A DNA stretch of 64,000 nt from Pohlia nutans (taxonomy: Eukaryota > Streptophyta > Bryopsida > Bryales > Mniaceae): assembly GCA_022496805.1 (NCBI GenBank), contig CM040093.1:12242713-12306712 (forward strand), in the 5' to 3' direction. The translations under genes were made by a program, and so were the position numbers. Numbering within the stretch: the first letter of the stretch is position 1; each line of letters starts with the position of its first letter. Under the pieces are notes generated by a model. It was given only the letters and a program-made list of their open reading frames with translations, was not told the DNA's origin and ran no database searches. This document shows, one piece after another, positions 11,740 to 24,049 of this stretch.

Positions 11740-12299
11740 ATGTCCACACTACAATTACTTGGTCAAACCTCATCAATTCCTCACATTTCTACAATAATAA
11801 TGATATTGTTATTATTATTATTTGGTATTTTTCTTGTACAAGGTGTTGTTAAACCGATTTTCCCTCATTTTTTCGTAATTATTTGAATAAAAATCATTTT
11901 TATAAGAATTTCAAGAAATATATTCTTGTAAAATCATAGTAATTACCAAAATACTCAGAATACTATGAAATCTTTTAGGAAAAATGTAAATAATAGTGAT
12001 GAACAACAAGGTGTAGGTGGCATGCTTTTTAAGCTTACATAAAAAGAAATTTGATAGAAAACCTTTTTGTATAGTGTATATTAGAATTTTAGGGTTTTGA
12101 GGTTTTAGAGTGTTGTAAAAAAACGCAATTTTATTAATTTTGAAGGATGGTAAGTTGGACTAAAAAGTAGAAGATAATCCCCACACTTTCTAATTCGGGA
12201 CCATTTTCATTTGAAATTAGGAATTAGGTGAAAATCAACGTTTGATTGAAAAACAACCAAACATGGCTCCACGGTGCTTCTTGCATGCTTAGGGGTTAA
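11736..12299. mobile_element. TTAA miniature element, family I copy 1
   Basis: Shares the TTAA at 11736-11739 with the end of the preceding element and ends GCTTAGGGGTTAA. The interior matches 25829-26473 (TTACTTGGTCAAACC, TAGTGATRAACAACAAGGTG, TTTGATTGAAAAA). Its own left terminal repeat is shortened, suggesting that the neighbour inserted into it. Confidence 0.7.
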
Positions 12300-14126
12300 T
12301 TCATTTTAGCGCCTCCTAAAGTAGTGAGGACGGTTTTCCATTGGGGGCTTGAAACTTTGGCTTTTGGAAATTTTCCACGCGGGCACTTTCGATGCTTTCC
12401 ATGCTTCCTTTTGGATCTGATATGGAACGTTGGTCCACATTGAGAACATCCATTCATCTCTTTTCCATGTGTCACTTCGACATGGAACTCTCCATGTGTT
12501 ACATTTGTAGGCCTATACCCATGACCGTGTGATCTACATTTTAGGTTTGGCTCATCAGGAGAGCATAATCCTAGTTGAACCTCCCGATTTCGGATGTGCC
12601 ACATATAGAAAGGATCGGAACGTTTAGTTTCGGAAGGTGCACATGTTCAATGGAAAGCCGCTCTAAAATAATAATTTAATTTGATTGATGTGCTAGACTG
12701 TGTTAGCATCCTCAATCGAGATACAACAAACAAACTCACCAAATAGCTTATACTTTACTAGGTAAAACATTAAACTTTGAGGTCTTCATTTTGCTACGTC
12801 TTTGGCTAGTGGATACAACCCAATGCAAGAACAATACACTCATGCCATGGATAAAAGGAATCCAAAGTTATTAGAGTTTACTTTCTTATTAAGTTTGTGT
12901 TTTCTTTTTTTGCTTGAAATGGAAAGATTATTCAAACTTAGTTTTTATATTAACCAAAAACTTTAGTGCTCTTGGAGCCTAAGAGCTTTGTCACTGCGAC
13001 CACGGCAAGCGGGCTAGCAGATTTAACGCCATTTTCTATTTCAATTGGTAGTTGCCATTGGAGGGTCCTACTATGGGCTGGATTGGAGATGCTCTTAGTA
13101 TGGGTGATCAACCTCCACTACCGCAATGTCCATTCATTTATCATTTAGGAAAATTTAGCTATTTTCTTCCCAATTTTCCTACAATAATAATGGCCAACTA
13201 CAAGAACCATGAGAACCACAAACGTATGTGAAGGTCACATTCAGATAGTTTGGTGTCAAAATGAAATTTCTACATTGGATTTTGAGAGTTCCACGTCACC
13301 TATAAACTAATGACAAGATGACATGTGGCACTTTTGACAAAAATTAGTAATTTTATGTTGAAATTGACCATGACGCAAATTTTGAAGTGATTTTAGCTCA
13401 ATTTTACATCTCTAAACTTGGTAGATATTGTCAAGTATCTCATGTGATGACGAGCTGAGTCAAAAATACTTGTAAATCTTATATTTTATTAATATTTTGT
13501 TGAAATTCTTGTAGATATTGGAACTATTTTTGACAATGATTCTTACCAAAATTTCAACCAAAATTTCTCATCATTTCAGCAGTTTCAACCAGTGTTGGTC
13601 TAGTATGGCATCAAGTTACAATGAACTCTTAGATAGAAAGCACAATTTAGATATCCGTTTGAGGTCCTTGAGAAGAACAAATGTACCGGTTAGAGTGTGG
13701 ATTTTCTTGAGATCCTTCTGATACCAGACCAACACTAGTTTCAACCCAAAAAAAATCACCGTTCTAGCAAGTTCAACCAAAAGAATTCATCATTCTAGCA
13801 AGTCCAACAACTTACCCCTAGCTTACATAACATTCTTTAGTAGCCCCATTGTTCATCCTTGGGAATCAACATTGCAGATTAAAATCGTTGTAGGAATTGT
13901 AATCTTATGGAGAATCAAAGCCAACTTTAGCTAAAGATGGCTTGGCAGCTCAACCAACTTCTGTTTTTTTTTTTTTTTTTTTTAAATATTTTTTTACATT
14001 TTCTACAACATCAATTCCATATTCAGATGTTGACTCATTGCACAAGCAAAGGGGTGTGCTACAATACTAGCTAAAGAATGTTAAGCATGTCACCCTTAGA
14101 GCTCAAGATCAAAAACCATTTGATCC
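12300..14126. other. Stretch without supported genes
   Basis: The 12300-12620 part has higher GC and an open minus frame, but I recognise no domain. At 13588-13738 a short inverted repeat (GTGTTGGTCT and AGACCAACAC) is seen. A poly-T run is at 13965-13983. Nothing else could be supported. Confidence 0.45.
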
Positions 14127-14560
14127 TTTGACGCGCATGCATTCATATAATGGACAAGGAACAAATTGCAACCTTTCTCTTCACTACATCATGTACAGTT
14201 TCTCATGGATCCATCCAAATTTCTCTTGGTTCTTGTGGCTAGTTGACTATCATTTGTACGGTATGGATTTTAAAAATAAGATATTGTGATTTTTATTTTT
14301 ATTTTAAATAACAGAATTGAATTATGTCAAGTTTCATTCTTAGTTCAAAAAGTGAGACCTTAAACATGATTTTTCAAAATAAGTAGAATCAAATAATGGA
14401 AACCATACCATCTTGTAGTGCATGTTATCCCAATTTCATTACAATATTTTCTTTTAATTTTTGTGTCAATTTGAGATTTTAAATTAAATTTCAAGAGAAA
14501 ACCTTGCAAAATTAATTATAATTTCTTAATAAATCAGGACGTTAAAAGGTTAATGAAGAC
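14127..14560. mobile_element. TTAA-type element, family V copy 1 (decayed borders)
   Basis: Begins near TTGATCCTTTGACGCGC, a decayed TTAACYCTTTGACGCG, and matches 62814 onward through CTAGTTGACTATCATTTGTA and AGTGAGACCTTAAACATGAT. The right border is uncertain. Confidence 0.5.
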
Positions 14561-14565
14561 GATAC

Positions 14566-14842
14566 CGTAGTACTATAGCAGGGTCGCCACCCCGTGAACA
14601 AATATTTAATTTTTTGAAAAATAAAGTTCGGTCCTCAAAAAATGAATTTCTTGATTTTCGTTTTTGAGAAAAAAAATGATTAAAAATGGCCCAAAATAGT
14701 CAAAAATAGCTTAGAAATAGAAAATATAGACTAAAATAATATATTCTATTTTCGTTCTTTTGTCCTCATAATTTCCGACTTTTTACATTTTTGTTTTTTT
14801 GAATTATTTTTTGGCAAACCTGCTATGGTACTACGGTAATTT
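14566..14842. mobile_element. TA-flanked inverted-repeat element, family H copy 2
   Basis: Left TACCGTAGTACTATAGCAGG, right CCTGCTATGGTACTACGGTA. The interior follows the copy at 10033 closely. A minus-strand frame that runs through its right part is not considered a gene. Confidence 0.7.
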
Positions 14843-15169
14843 GGAAAGTGTGGATATGGGTGTATGGGATTGCAGTTTTGCATGGATGATGGGAGTGAGC
14901 ACGAAATTAAAGATAAGAGAAATCGGGTGACATTGATGATGAAATGGACAAGAGAGCTCCCGTGGAAAAGAATGTTTGAGAGGGTCCCGCCAGTGCACAA
15001 TGGGCTGGCGGGTTTTGCCAGTGAGCGTTGACAGTCGGTCATTATCAGATTTGGTTGGTGTAAGTTATCGAAGGTTTTTCTGGAAACCCTGGCCTCCCCC
15101 ATCATCACGGAGAGCCTGCCAATTCTTTCCTTCTTTGGTTCCGGCCACATAACTCTATCTCGCCACTTA

Positions 15170-15759
15170 GAGCATCTCCACTCGGCATTATTTTTTGTTT
15201 TTCCGTTAGTAGACCGACACGCACCTTGGAATGTAGCCAGGTAAGAAAAACATGGACAAAATCATCCATATCAATATAAATTTATCTATTATAAGGCACT
15301 TTCCTCTAAATAGTGGCGATTGTGGTATTCTTTTGAGAAGACTTTGGCGATTTCGTCCACTTTTTTGTCCATTTTTCTAGTGTACAAGTAGCCACATCCA
15401 AAGTGAGATAAGGTTTAGGCAAAAATTCGCTAGCAAATTAAACGATAATCTCCACTACCACACTGGATTGTACTATGAAGGTCATCCAAAAAGTCAGATC
15501 TCACCATATAGTTCTCCCACCAACATCACTCAATCAGACTCTTGAAAATAGTAAGTGAACCACTCACAAGTCATCAAGCATGGATTGTGCGATTATAATG
15601 TGCAATTAAGAAGAGGAGATACACTAGCAAGAGTGATTTTGAGGGCCCTGATTTTTAGTGGATTATCCAATGTCACTGGCCAAATAAATTGTTCACCAAC
15701 CTAGTCTCATCCATTTTTCTATAGCCAGAGCGGTATCCGAAGTGCTAGTGGAGATGCTC
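15170..15759. mobile_element. GAGCATCTCC-ended element, family T copy 1
   Basis: Ends GAGCATCTCCACT and AGTGGAGATGCTC are flanked by the 3-bp repeat TTA on both sides (15167-15169, 15760-15762). 590 bp. GAGCATCTCCA ends are common on plant miniature elements. An interior block (CTAGTGTACAAGTAGCC) recurs at 20120-20350 and, in both orientations, inside the piggyBac element at 47722-56847. Confidence 0.75.
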
Positions 15760-15831
15760 TTAGCCTTTCTCGGCTGCATCGGTGCGACAAAAGTACTTAT
15801 CACGCATTTTGCAAGCCCAAGCATTTTCAAG

Positions 15832-16055
15832 TAAGGTAGAGGAACCTTGAACCACCACGACACCTAAAACCACCAATTTCTACACCCATCTTTCATTTTA
15901 GGGAGGAAATGTAGGCTTTCATTACATGACATATGCACTAATCGCTCAAAAGTTTAAGTCATGTACCAACAACCTACATTTCCCCCCTAAAATGAAGGAA
16001 GGGTGTAGAAGTTGGTAGTTTTAGGTTGGTAGTGGTTTAAGGTACCTCTACCTTA
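15832..16055. mobile_element. TA-flanked miniature element with about 84-bp inverted repeats (family X/Y)
   Basis: Left TAAGGTAGAGGAACC, right GGTACCTCTACCTTA. Complementarity continues inward for about 80 bp (left ACCTAAAACCACC with right TGGTAGTTTTAGGT; left TTTTAGGGAGGAAATGTAGG with right CCTACATTTCCCCCCTAAAA). 224 bp, the same length as the relative at 28055-28278. TA borders suggest a Tc1/mariner type. Confidence 0.75.
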
Positions 16056-16742
16056 AAATGAATTGGATGTCAGTTTAAAATTAAGGTTCAAATACTTGAA
16101 AAATGCAACCAATATTTGGCCAATAGGACAAACCTCCAAAAACCAAAAAAATCGTCAATCATCATTAACATGTAAACAGCTTGAACAATAGTTAAAAAAG
16201 TGCATGTGTCAAGGTAGATGCCGAGGCAATGTTGCCCAATTCTAGGCAAGTGCTCCCCATTTGCATGGGCATTTTGCTTCTACACATGCACCTTTTCTAC
16301 TAGTGGAAGTTGCAATGCGGTCATGTACTTTTGTATATAAGGGCATCTGCACCCTACCACTGAATTCTTAGTTGACTATGAAAAGTGGATGAAAAGTTAT
16401 TGTATTTAATGCTATATATTCATGACGGGTGAGAAAGCCACTGAATATGAGCACAATATAGTGATGCCTCACTATGTCCTTTTATAGCTAATTTAAAGGA
16501 TTCAATATCCTAAATCGATGAACAATAATGATTACCCATGTATAGTGATCGTGATTAATTCACCAACTATTTAGAGAGACACGTAGCAATTCCAGGGTGT
16601 GGAGATGATAATTTGTGACACCAAATTTTGAATGTGATGATAGTCATCAAAGGATGGATTCAGAGAGAAGGGTGCAAATGCTCTAAGCATATGATTGTTT
16701 TTTGTATTTCACTACATCAACATATTTTAATATACTTGAAAT

Positions 16743-16895
<153 letters not shown>

Positions 16896-17015
16896 ATTTG
16901 AGTAATCATCATATTTCAATACATGAGATAGATTATACAAGTTTTAAGGACGTTTCAGCCTAGTAGAAATCCCCATTACAAATGACACCAAAATGTCCCT
17001 CCATTTGTGTTATAG

Positions 17016-17128
17016 ATAATATGGATAACGTCATTTTCATAAATAATACGGATAACGTCATTTTCATAAATAATACGGATAACGTCATTTTCATAAATAA
17101 TACGGATAACGTCATTTTCATAAATAAC
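17016..17128. repeat. 27-bp tandem repeat, about four units
   Basis: The unit AATACGGATAACGTCATTTTC plus TATAAA-like spacer repeats at 27-bp spacing with almost no divergence, so the expansion is recent. Confidence 0.85.
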
Positions 17129-17393
17129 ACAAAATAATAATGTCAATGATTTATTACACAATCAAAGTAGCATTGCAGTGTCATCTGTAATTGGGTTTTC
17201 TACAGGACGTTAATCTTTGGAAGCGGGGTTTTCTCATCTTATTTATTAACTTGCTTGTTGTTGTTGTTTTTCTTTTTCGCACGTTGATTGATATGAAAAA
17301 TTACCTCTAATTTGTAGTGTATGCCTTTTAAAAACATAAAAAAAAACATAGTGTCCATTGTTGATATTAACCCTTTGATGTGCATGTGTTCAT

Positions 17394-17925
17394 TTAACCC
17401 TAAACACTCAAACGACCATTTTCTGGTCGCTGCCCGAATCTAACGAGCAGCCCATAACAAAACAAAAATTGAAAAAGTAAAAAATAGTTTTAAATACTAC
17501 ATCAACTCTACTTTCCAACGCAATTTGAAATATGTCGATCCCAGTTAAACTCCGTCTGGGAGAAATTTTCAAAGTGGATCACCTCCACATTGTCTTAGTG
17601 TTATAAAAAAAATCTATTTGGGGAAAGCAATGATGTTCCCTCTATCGTTTTTTTTTTTTTTTTTTGAAGTTTACAATAGATGAACCAACTTTAACCAATC
17701 ATGCTAAATTTTAAACTCTAAAGGTGAAAATTATATTTTATACAAATTTTCAAAGGTTAATGCTTTTAAATTCATTTAAAAATAAATCTAAAGTTATTTT
17801 GGGAAGTTTGACTATATGGATAATTTGTAGAGATGATACTCTACATTTTGTCTATTGAACCAAACTTCATCAAACATATGGAAGGCACATATTATAACAC
17901 ATCTATGTTTTGTCCAATACCTGTT
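17394..17925. mobile_element. TTAA miniature element, family J copy 1 (right end missing)
   Basis: Starts TTAACCCTAAACACTC and follows the complete copy at 21543-22081 through GGCACATATTATAACACATC and TGTTTTGTCCAATACC, then diverges before the right terminus. A fragment of another TTAA element (TTAACCCTTTGATGTGC, 17367) directly precedes it. Confidence 0.65.
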
Positions 17926-17999
17926 CCAAAGAACGCACGGATACACGAGGGACATGGGGAACATTTAGGCCAACGGCACAGGGCCATACTAGTAACTGT

Positions 18000-18475
18000 T
18001 AGGCACATGAAAAATAATATATTAAAATCAAGCACTAACGTATAGAAAACATACTAAAACCGTTGACCATGATTTATTTTATTTTATTTTATTTTGGGCA
18101 ATCTAGGTCAAAAATTTCTCATAAAATTTGGCATGCATTTAATTATTTATTGCTGATCAAGCTCCTAGGAAGTTACGGTACCTGTGGTCTAGGTAGATTT
18201 ATGTTCTAAAAAGACTACCGTAGCTTCCTAGCAGCTTGGGTAGCTTTCTGCTTTATAATTAATTAAAGTGCAAAAACCAGTTAGGCAACGGGAAAAATAA
18301 TATATCAAAATCGGGCGATAACATATAAAAAATAATATTAGAACCGCTAGCCTTTTATTATTTAATATATTTTTTGGGCAAACTAGGTCAATAGTTTCCC
18401 ATAAATTTAGGCACCTTTTAAATAATTTATTTTTGACTAACCTACTAGGAAGCTATGGTATCGTGCCTAAATTAT
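18000..18475. repeat. Local direct duplication, two diverged units
   Basis: Blocks GAAAAATAATATATTAAAAT, GGGCAATCTAGGTCAA and CTAGGAAGTTACGGTA of unit 1 (from 18000) recur in order, diverged, in unit 2 (from about 18276). Unit 1 also holds a hairpin formed by CTAGGAAGTTACGGTA and TACCGTAGCTTCCTAG. Confidence 0.55.
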
Positions 18476-18482
18476 GTTGCAA

Positions 18483-18711
18483 TTAACCCCCAAAGGACCA
18501 AGGATTCACAGTTTTAAAATGACAATTTCAATCAATCATATTGCAAAAAATAGAATTCAATTGGGACCAACTTTTATATCACCAGAACTAGTGAAAATCA
18601 TTTATTTGCATATGTTGGTCAAAAACGAGAGAATTGGAACAAGAAGAAGTCCAAATAAAACCTACTCAAAGCTGTTAAAAAAAATGGAGTTCTTGGTCCT
18701 TTAGGGGATAA
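18483..18711. mobile_element. TTAA miniature element, family K copy 1
   Basis: Left TTAACCCCCAAAGGACCAAG, right CTTGGTCCTTTAGGGG followed by ATAA, a TTAA with one change. 229 bp. The same interior occurs at 22078 and 46072. Just beyond it, at 18725-18743, is an isolated right end of the X/Y family (AGGTGCTCCTACCTTA). Confidence 0.75.
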
Positions 18712-19154
18712 GTACAATGTTGGTTTTAGGTGCTCCTACCTTATCCTAAAATTGCTTTGAACTTAAAAATAAAAATAAAAAGAAAAAGTAATGTGTAGAC
18801 ACTCTATCTAATGGGCGCCCGAGGTTTTGGAAATGATGGATGAATGCAGAGGGGGCTGGTACCGACGTGATTACATGAGACAAGACAAATGAATGCGACG
18901 GGTGGACGAGAGTAGTATCGCATCCCAAATCTAGAGCTGGTAAGTATCCCTAGTCCTGACCATGGCAGGGGGAACCAACTGGAAGTAAGTAGTACACAGC
19001 CGGCCGGGGCTCCCATCAACTAGAAGTGGTTGCTCCATCAAGGCCGGCAATTAAGTCGCCCCTTCCCCATCCAAGTCCTGCAATCCCCACCTGCAATTAC
19101 CACTTCTAGTTTTTTCGCTGGCCTCTAACAAGCCTAACTGCTCAAGGACCATGA

Positions 19155-19727
19155 CATAACATTCAGTAGCCTTCATGCCCACTGCCTTTCCTTCATGCAC
19201 TCTGCTCATCACCTTGAGCCTCCACCTGTCCACTTAGCTACTGATGAAGCAGTGTTGGGTGTGGAATATTCCACACCATCTACTGTAGAGCCAAGGCAGA
19301 GACAATGCATACTACATAACATTCAGTAGCCTTCCAAGAGGCTGCCTTTTAGTTTCATCCACCTTTATATATGGAGTGACCAGTGATTTGTAATTGAATG
19401 GACTATTGAATCAAACAAACAATTACAAAACACTGTTGAATTGTGATTGAGTGAGTGCTTTCGATTACTGTTCACCATGGTTGATTGCTCTTGCTTAATG
19501 CCGCGTGCCCCCATAGCTACTGATGTGATGTGGAATATACCACATCATTTCATTGGGGGGGGGGGGGGGGGGGGGTGAAATGATGTGGGATATTCCACAT
19601 CATTCTCTTGGAGGAAGGCAATAGTCATAGAGGCTACTGAATGTTATGTACCTGAATGTTCAAGGTGATGAGCAAAGTGCATGAAGGAAAGGCAATGGAC
19701 ATGATTGCTAAGTCTGAATGTAATGAC
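19155..19727. mobile_element. Cluster of family Q elements, one nested
   Basis: A reverse-oriented copy starts at 19155 (CATAACATTCAGTAGCC) and breaks off near 19313. There a related element with ends CATAACATTCAGTAGCC and GGCTACTGAATGTTATG (19315-19647) begins. A forward half-copy follows to 19727. The middle element carries a palindromic block GATGTGGGATATTCCACATC and a 21-base G run (19555-19575). Confidence 0.6.
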
Positions 19728-19729
19728 AT

Positions 19730-20715
19730 CCATGCCTATGGACAAGTGATTTTAAATTATTATTTTTTGCTTTTAAAAGCTAAAAACCATCAAAAATGAT
19801 TGGCGTGCATCAAGCATTAAGGAAAAAATTGAAAAAAAGAAGAAGAAGGATGAAGATGCTAGATTGTTCCAATTTTTGAAAATAAATTAAATGAAATCGT
19901 TAGTTTTTAATGAAAGTCATTCAAATATGTGGATGAAAAGATAGTTCTAATCAAAATATAGATGAATTTGTCGAAATTTTAGGAAATTGTTTTTTGCAAA
20001 GAAAAAAATTGCAATGGAAAAATAAAAGGATTTCAGGGAATATTTGAAGTGCGTAACTTTATTTTTGGAAATATATGAATTATTTGGCACATAGGTGTTG
20101 AACCTGCTATTAAGGTATTGTAGTGAGTTGGCTTTTCCATCCATTTTTCTTTTGTTTCGATATGCACCTTGGAATGTGTATATGCTCATCTATGAAATTA
20201 TTTATTATAAAGCAATTTCTTCCAAATAATGATGATTTTAGTATTATTTTTTTAAAAGACTTTGGCAATTTCATTCACTTTTTTGCTCATTTTTGCTAGT
20301 GTATAAGTAGCCACTTCCAAAATCACGTAAGATTTTGGCGAAAATTCAACAAAAAGAATTTGGTTGGGCTATACTCTTTCTTCTCTTTATTGGTGGGTCT
20401 CAAATTTGTTTACTGCAAAAACTGAAAATTGGAATGATGATTCCTCTACAAACTTAGAGAATTTGACACTTCATTCAAAATCTGTGCAAATTAGTATTCA
20501 CTTGACGTGATTTCTATTTTATGCGTGGGTTTCTATGTGCGTTAGTGTGATTAAGAGTAGGGTGGACCTACTCAAGCCAAAAAATAGAGACAAGTTTACA
20601 TTGTTGAGCTTACACATACTTAAAAAGTACATTTGTAAAATTGTCAATATCTTGTATCCGAGATGGCCTTTACAAAATAGTAACAAATCTAAACGCCCTT
20701 CTCCAACCAACCTTG
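19730..20715. other. Gene-free stretch with a family T fragment
   Basis: Bases 20120-20350 match the interior of the element at 15170 (CACCTTGGAATGT, AGACTTTGGCAATTTCATTC, CTAGTGTATAAGTAGCCAC). The rest is AT-rich DNA with no supported gene. Confidence 0.55.
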
Positions 20716-20990
20716 GAACCATGACTTGGCGACCACGAGCAAAACAAACACCAATTTATACCCGCGCTAGTTTTAACTAATGAATTTTACTAGTGTTACT
20801 AGTATTTATCTCTGGTCACTAAAGTGTCTATTCTCGAAAGAGGTGAGTAGTCTTGTACCAATGGACCTCTGTCCGGTGGGCACTGGCTCATTGTCAAGAC
20901 GAACAGACACTTTATTCACGCCGGCCTCGAAAGAGGACCGGAGTTCATATCTATCTATCTATCTCATCTATCTATCTAACAAATCTACAA
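20716..20990 (+). repeat. LINE 3'-end repeat, copy a
   Basis: Runs from CCATGACTTGGCGACCACG through CACTAAAGTGTCTATTCTCG to the hairpin CCGGCCTCGAAAGAGGACCG and a TATC-repeat tail. Four other copies share the same 3' end but start at different points, the pattern left by 5'-truncated retrotransposon copies. Confidence 0.65.
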
Positions 20991-21113
20991 TGTGAAGCCT
21001 ATCTACATGTGTAAAAAAATACACATGTATAATTGCTATACTCTATTGGAAATGATCTTTATAAAGGAAGGGAAAATTTATCTAGAGCCTATATCTATAT
21101 ATCTATGTGTGTG

Positions 21114-21116
<3 letters not shown>

Positions 21117-21155
<39 letters not shown>
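21117..21155. repeat. (AT)n microsatellite
   Basis: About 19 AT units, preceded by TATC and TG runs. Confidence 0.95.
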
Positions 21156-21159
<4 letters not shown>

Positions 21160-21542
21160 GATAATTTTTTGATTATTGAGTACATTCAAATTTGTAATTA
21201 ATTTGATCTACACTTTTTTTAACCATTGATCATTAATTATCTCAAGTTATTCAGTTACAGTTTCTATTTGGTGTACCAAATGGCATGCTAATTCCCAAGT
21301 TGTCTTATCACATAACTATAAGATAATAACTTAATGATTGGTGATCATTACCGGTGAGGTGGTTTGATTGTAAGGTACTGATGGAAATATTGATCATTGC
21401 CATGCAATAGACTGATTTAACCCCCAACAATTTAATTGTTTTATCACATCCCTGTGACCCTGTCCTCATCAGAACATCATACAAGGTTACAATAATTTCT
21501 CATAGTCCACATGGGTTCACGGATGGAGTAAGTGAGTTTACA

Positions 21543-22081
21543 TTAACCCCTAAGTTCCTAAGAGACCATTTTTATCAGAAAATACTAGAAAAAAATAGAA
21601 TAAGTTTTTGAATTAAAAAAAAAAAAACAAAAACACTACATCAAGTCTACTTTTCAACGCAATTTGAATTGTGTCAATCCGAGTTAAAAGTCCACTTGGG
21701 AGAAATTTTCAAAGTGAATCAACTCAACATTGTTTTAGTGCTATAAAATTTGCTATTTGGAGAAAGTGATGATACAATTCCCTCCATCATTTCTTTTGCT
21801 TTTATGAAGTTTACAATAGACAAACCAATTTTAACTCATCATGCTAAATTTTAAACTCTAAAAGTGAAAATTATAATTTTTACAATTTCTCGAAGGTTAA
21901 TAGTTTTAAATTCTTTAAAAAATTATCTAAAGTTTTTTTGGGAAGTTTGACCATATGGATAATTTGTAGAGATGATGCCCTACATTTTGGATCTTGAACC
22001 AAACTTCATCAAACATATAGAAGGCACATATTATAACACATCTATGTTTTGTCCAATACCCCTCGGGCTTTTAGGGGTTAA
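21543..22081. mobile_element. TTAA miniature element, family J copy 2 (complete)
   Basis: Left TTAACCCCTAAGTTCC, right GGCTTTTAGGGGTTAA, 539 bp. Its final TTAA (22078-22081) is also the first TTAA of the next element. Confidence 0.8.
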
Positions 22082-22315
22082 CCCCTCAAGGACCAAGGAT
22101 TCAGGGTTTCAGAATGACAAGTTCAATTGATCATATTGTTGAAATTATAATTTAGATGAGGCCAAATTTTATATCATTGGAATTAATGAAGTACATTGTA
22201 TATGTTGGTCAAACAACAAATAGATTTGAACATAAAAAAGTCCACATAGGATATGCTCAAAAGTGCTAAAAAATCATGAGACCCAGTTTGAGCTTCGTGC
22301 TCTTTTAGAGGTTAA
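22078..22315. mobile_element. TTAA miniature element, family K copy 2
   Basis: Left TTAACCCCTCAAGGACCAAG, right GCTCTTTTAGAGGTTAA, 238 bp. It shares its first TTAA with the previous element and its last (22312-22315) with the next. Confidence 0.8.
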
Positions 22316-22888
22316 CTCCTAAACGTCCTCACCCCTCTCCAAATTCGGCAATTTCGCAAAGATGCATTATAAAATGCAACTAAGAGGGATATTTTGAATT
22401 TGATGTATGAATAAAAGTTTTACTTTATAAATTTTAGATTCTATCTATACAATTAGATATGCAATTGTTATTACCAATAATTTTGTATAAAATTTGAAAC
22501 TTGTAATTCAAAAGTATTTTGTAATTCAATTACGAATAAGATATTGACAATATATGGATGAAATTTGTTGTGATGGGTTGAAATGTAATACTCTAAGTGT
22601 AGTGATTTTTGGAGGTTTTATGGTTGCTTAACTTTATGACGTTATTTGTTTAAGAGCCCATTTAGACTAAAATATTTTAAATTTTTAGTGAATCATTGCA
22701 ACATGAAATGAGGCATAAAAATTTCACAAATGATCCCCATTCTAATTGGATCATACATGCATGAAGCTATGTTGCCATAGAAGTTTGTAGTATTTTTTTT
22801 CCTTGCAAAAAGTGGATGACGGATGAGAAAACATGGATGAAATTTGTACATTGTCCAAAAAATGGATGGTTGGCCAATTAGGGGTTAA
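22312..22888. mobile_element. TTAA miniature element, family C copy 2
   Basis: Left TTAACTCCTAAACGTCCTCA, right TTGGCCAATTAGGGGTTAA, 577 bp. Both ends match the 9.1-kb transposase-bearing element at 47722-56847 (left CTAAACGTCCTCACCC; right TGTACATTGTCCA-like block before the terminus). It therefore looks like a non-autonomous partner of that element. Confidence 0.85.
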
Positions 22889-23367
22889 TGTTGTATCTGA
22901 AACTGCTATTGAGGATAATTACTATGATTAAACTATCATTTCTTTAATTATTTTCCTCTTGGCAACCGAAAGTAGATTCCAACTAATTAAGAAATGCATC
23001 ATTTAGATAGTAGAAAAATCTTCAAAGTAAGACTATAGATGCCTTGGACTTCCATGGCTCATCTTGTACTTGTAAGAGAATCGTAATCTTCATGCCACAA
23101 GCGAAAGATAGAAGATGCGGGGTGTGTTGTATGTAGCAGCCTTGAAATAAAAGTAAATGAGGCTCCTTGGGGCTATGAGGTGTAAGGTTCAAACCACTAT
23201 GCAGAGCAATTTTGAACTATGTATGGGGCTTCACAGTGCCACACTTTAGTGCTAGCGCCATCCCTAATGGCGTGCCTTGACACATGGCCAAATCTACTCA
23301 TCCATCTTTTTTTTCCACAAATACATTCCATACCGCAATTTATTTTAGCTCCAAATACACCTTCCTG

Positions 23368-23942
23368 TTAACCCTTAAACGTTCTCACCCTTTTCAAATT
23401 TGGCAGTTTTTCAAAGATGCATTATAAAATGCAACTAAGAGGGATATTTTCAAGTTGATGAATGAATAAAAGTTGTACATTATGCATTTTAGATTCTATC
23501 CATACAATTAGATTTGCAATTGCTATCACCAATATTTGTGTATTAAATTTCAAACTTAAAATTTAATACTCTTTTGTAATATGATTTCGAATAAGATATT
23601 AACAATTTAATAATGAAATTTGTTGTGATGGGTTGAAATGTAATATTCTAAGTGTAGTGATTTTTGGAGATTTTTTGGTTGCTTAATTTTAGTAGTTGAC
23701 TTTTTCAAGAACACTTTTAGACTAAAATCTGCGAAATTTTAGGTGGAACACTACAACATGAAATGAGGCATAAAAATTTCACAAATCATCCCCTTTCTAA
23801 TCGGATCACACATGCACGGAGCTAACTTCCCATAAAAGTTTCAATAAAAAATCCACACTGCAAAAAGTGCATAATGGATGAGAAACGGACTTCAAATCTG
23901 TACATTATGCAAAATATGCCTGGTTGGGCGGTTAGGGGTTAA
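23368..23942. mobile_element. TTAA miniature element, family C copy 3
   Basis: Left TTAACCCTTAAACGTTCTCA, right GGGCGGTTAGGGGTTAA, 575 bp, closely parallel to the copy at 22312 throughout (GCATTATAAAATGCAACTAA; AATTTGTTGTGATGGGTTGA-like block). Confidence 0.85.
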
Positions 23943-24049
23943 TAGGTCAAACCCAATACTTCTATTGAACACAACTTGAGCAACCCCTCTTTTTTCTACT
24001 TTGCGGATATCTCTATTGTGTGCAAAAGTTATAAAGGATCATAGTTTTT

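Noticed and set aside
12296..12604. 102-residue minus-strand frame next to a TTAA element
   Set aside because: No recognisable domain and no upstream exon or conserved context; too weak to call.
13588..13738. Possible LTR-retrotransposon primer-binding site (TGGTATCAGA on the minus strand)
   Set aside because: The motif is mirrored by a decayed inverted copy 130 bp away, with no LTR pair, polypurine tract or coding remnants.
14746..15150. 134-residue minus-strand frame
   Set aside because: Its 3' part runs into the right end of a mobile element (14566-14842), and no domain or gene structure is visible.
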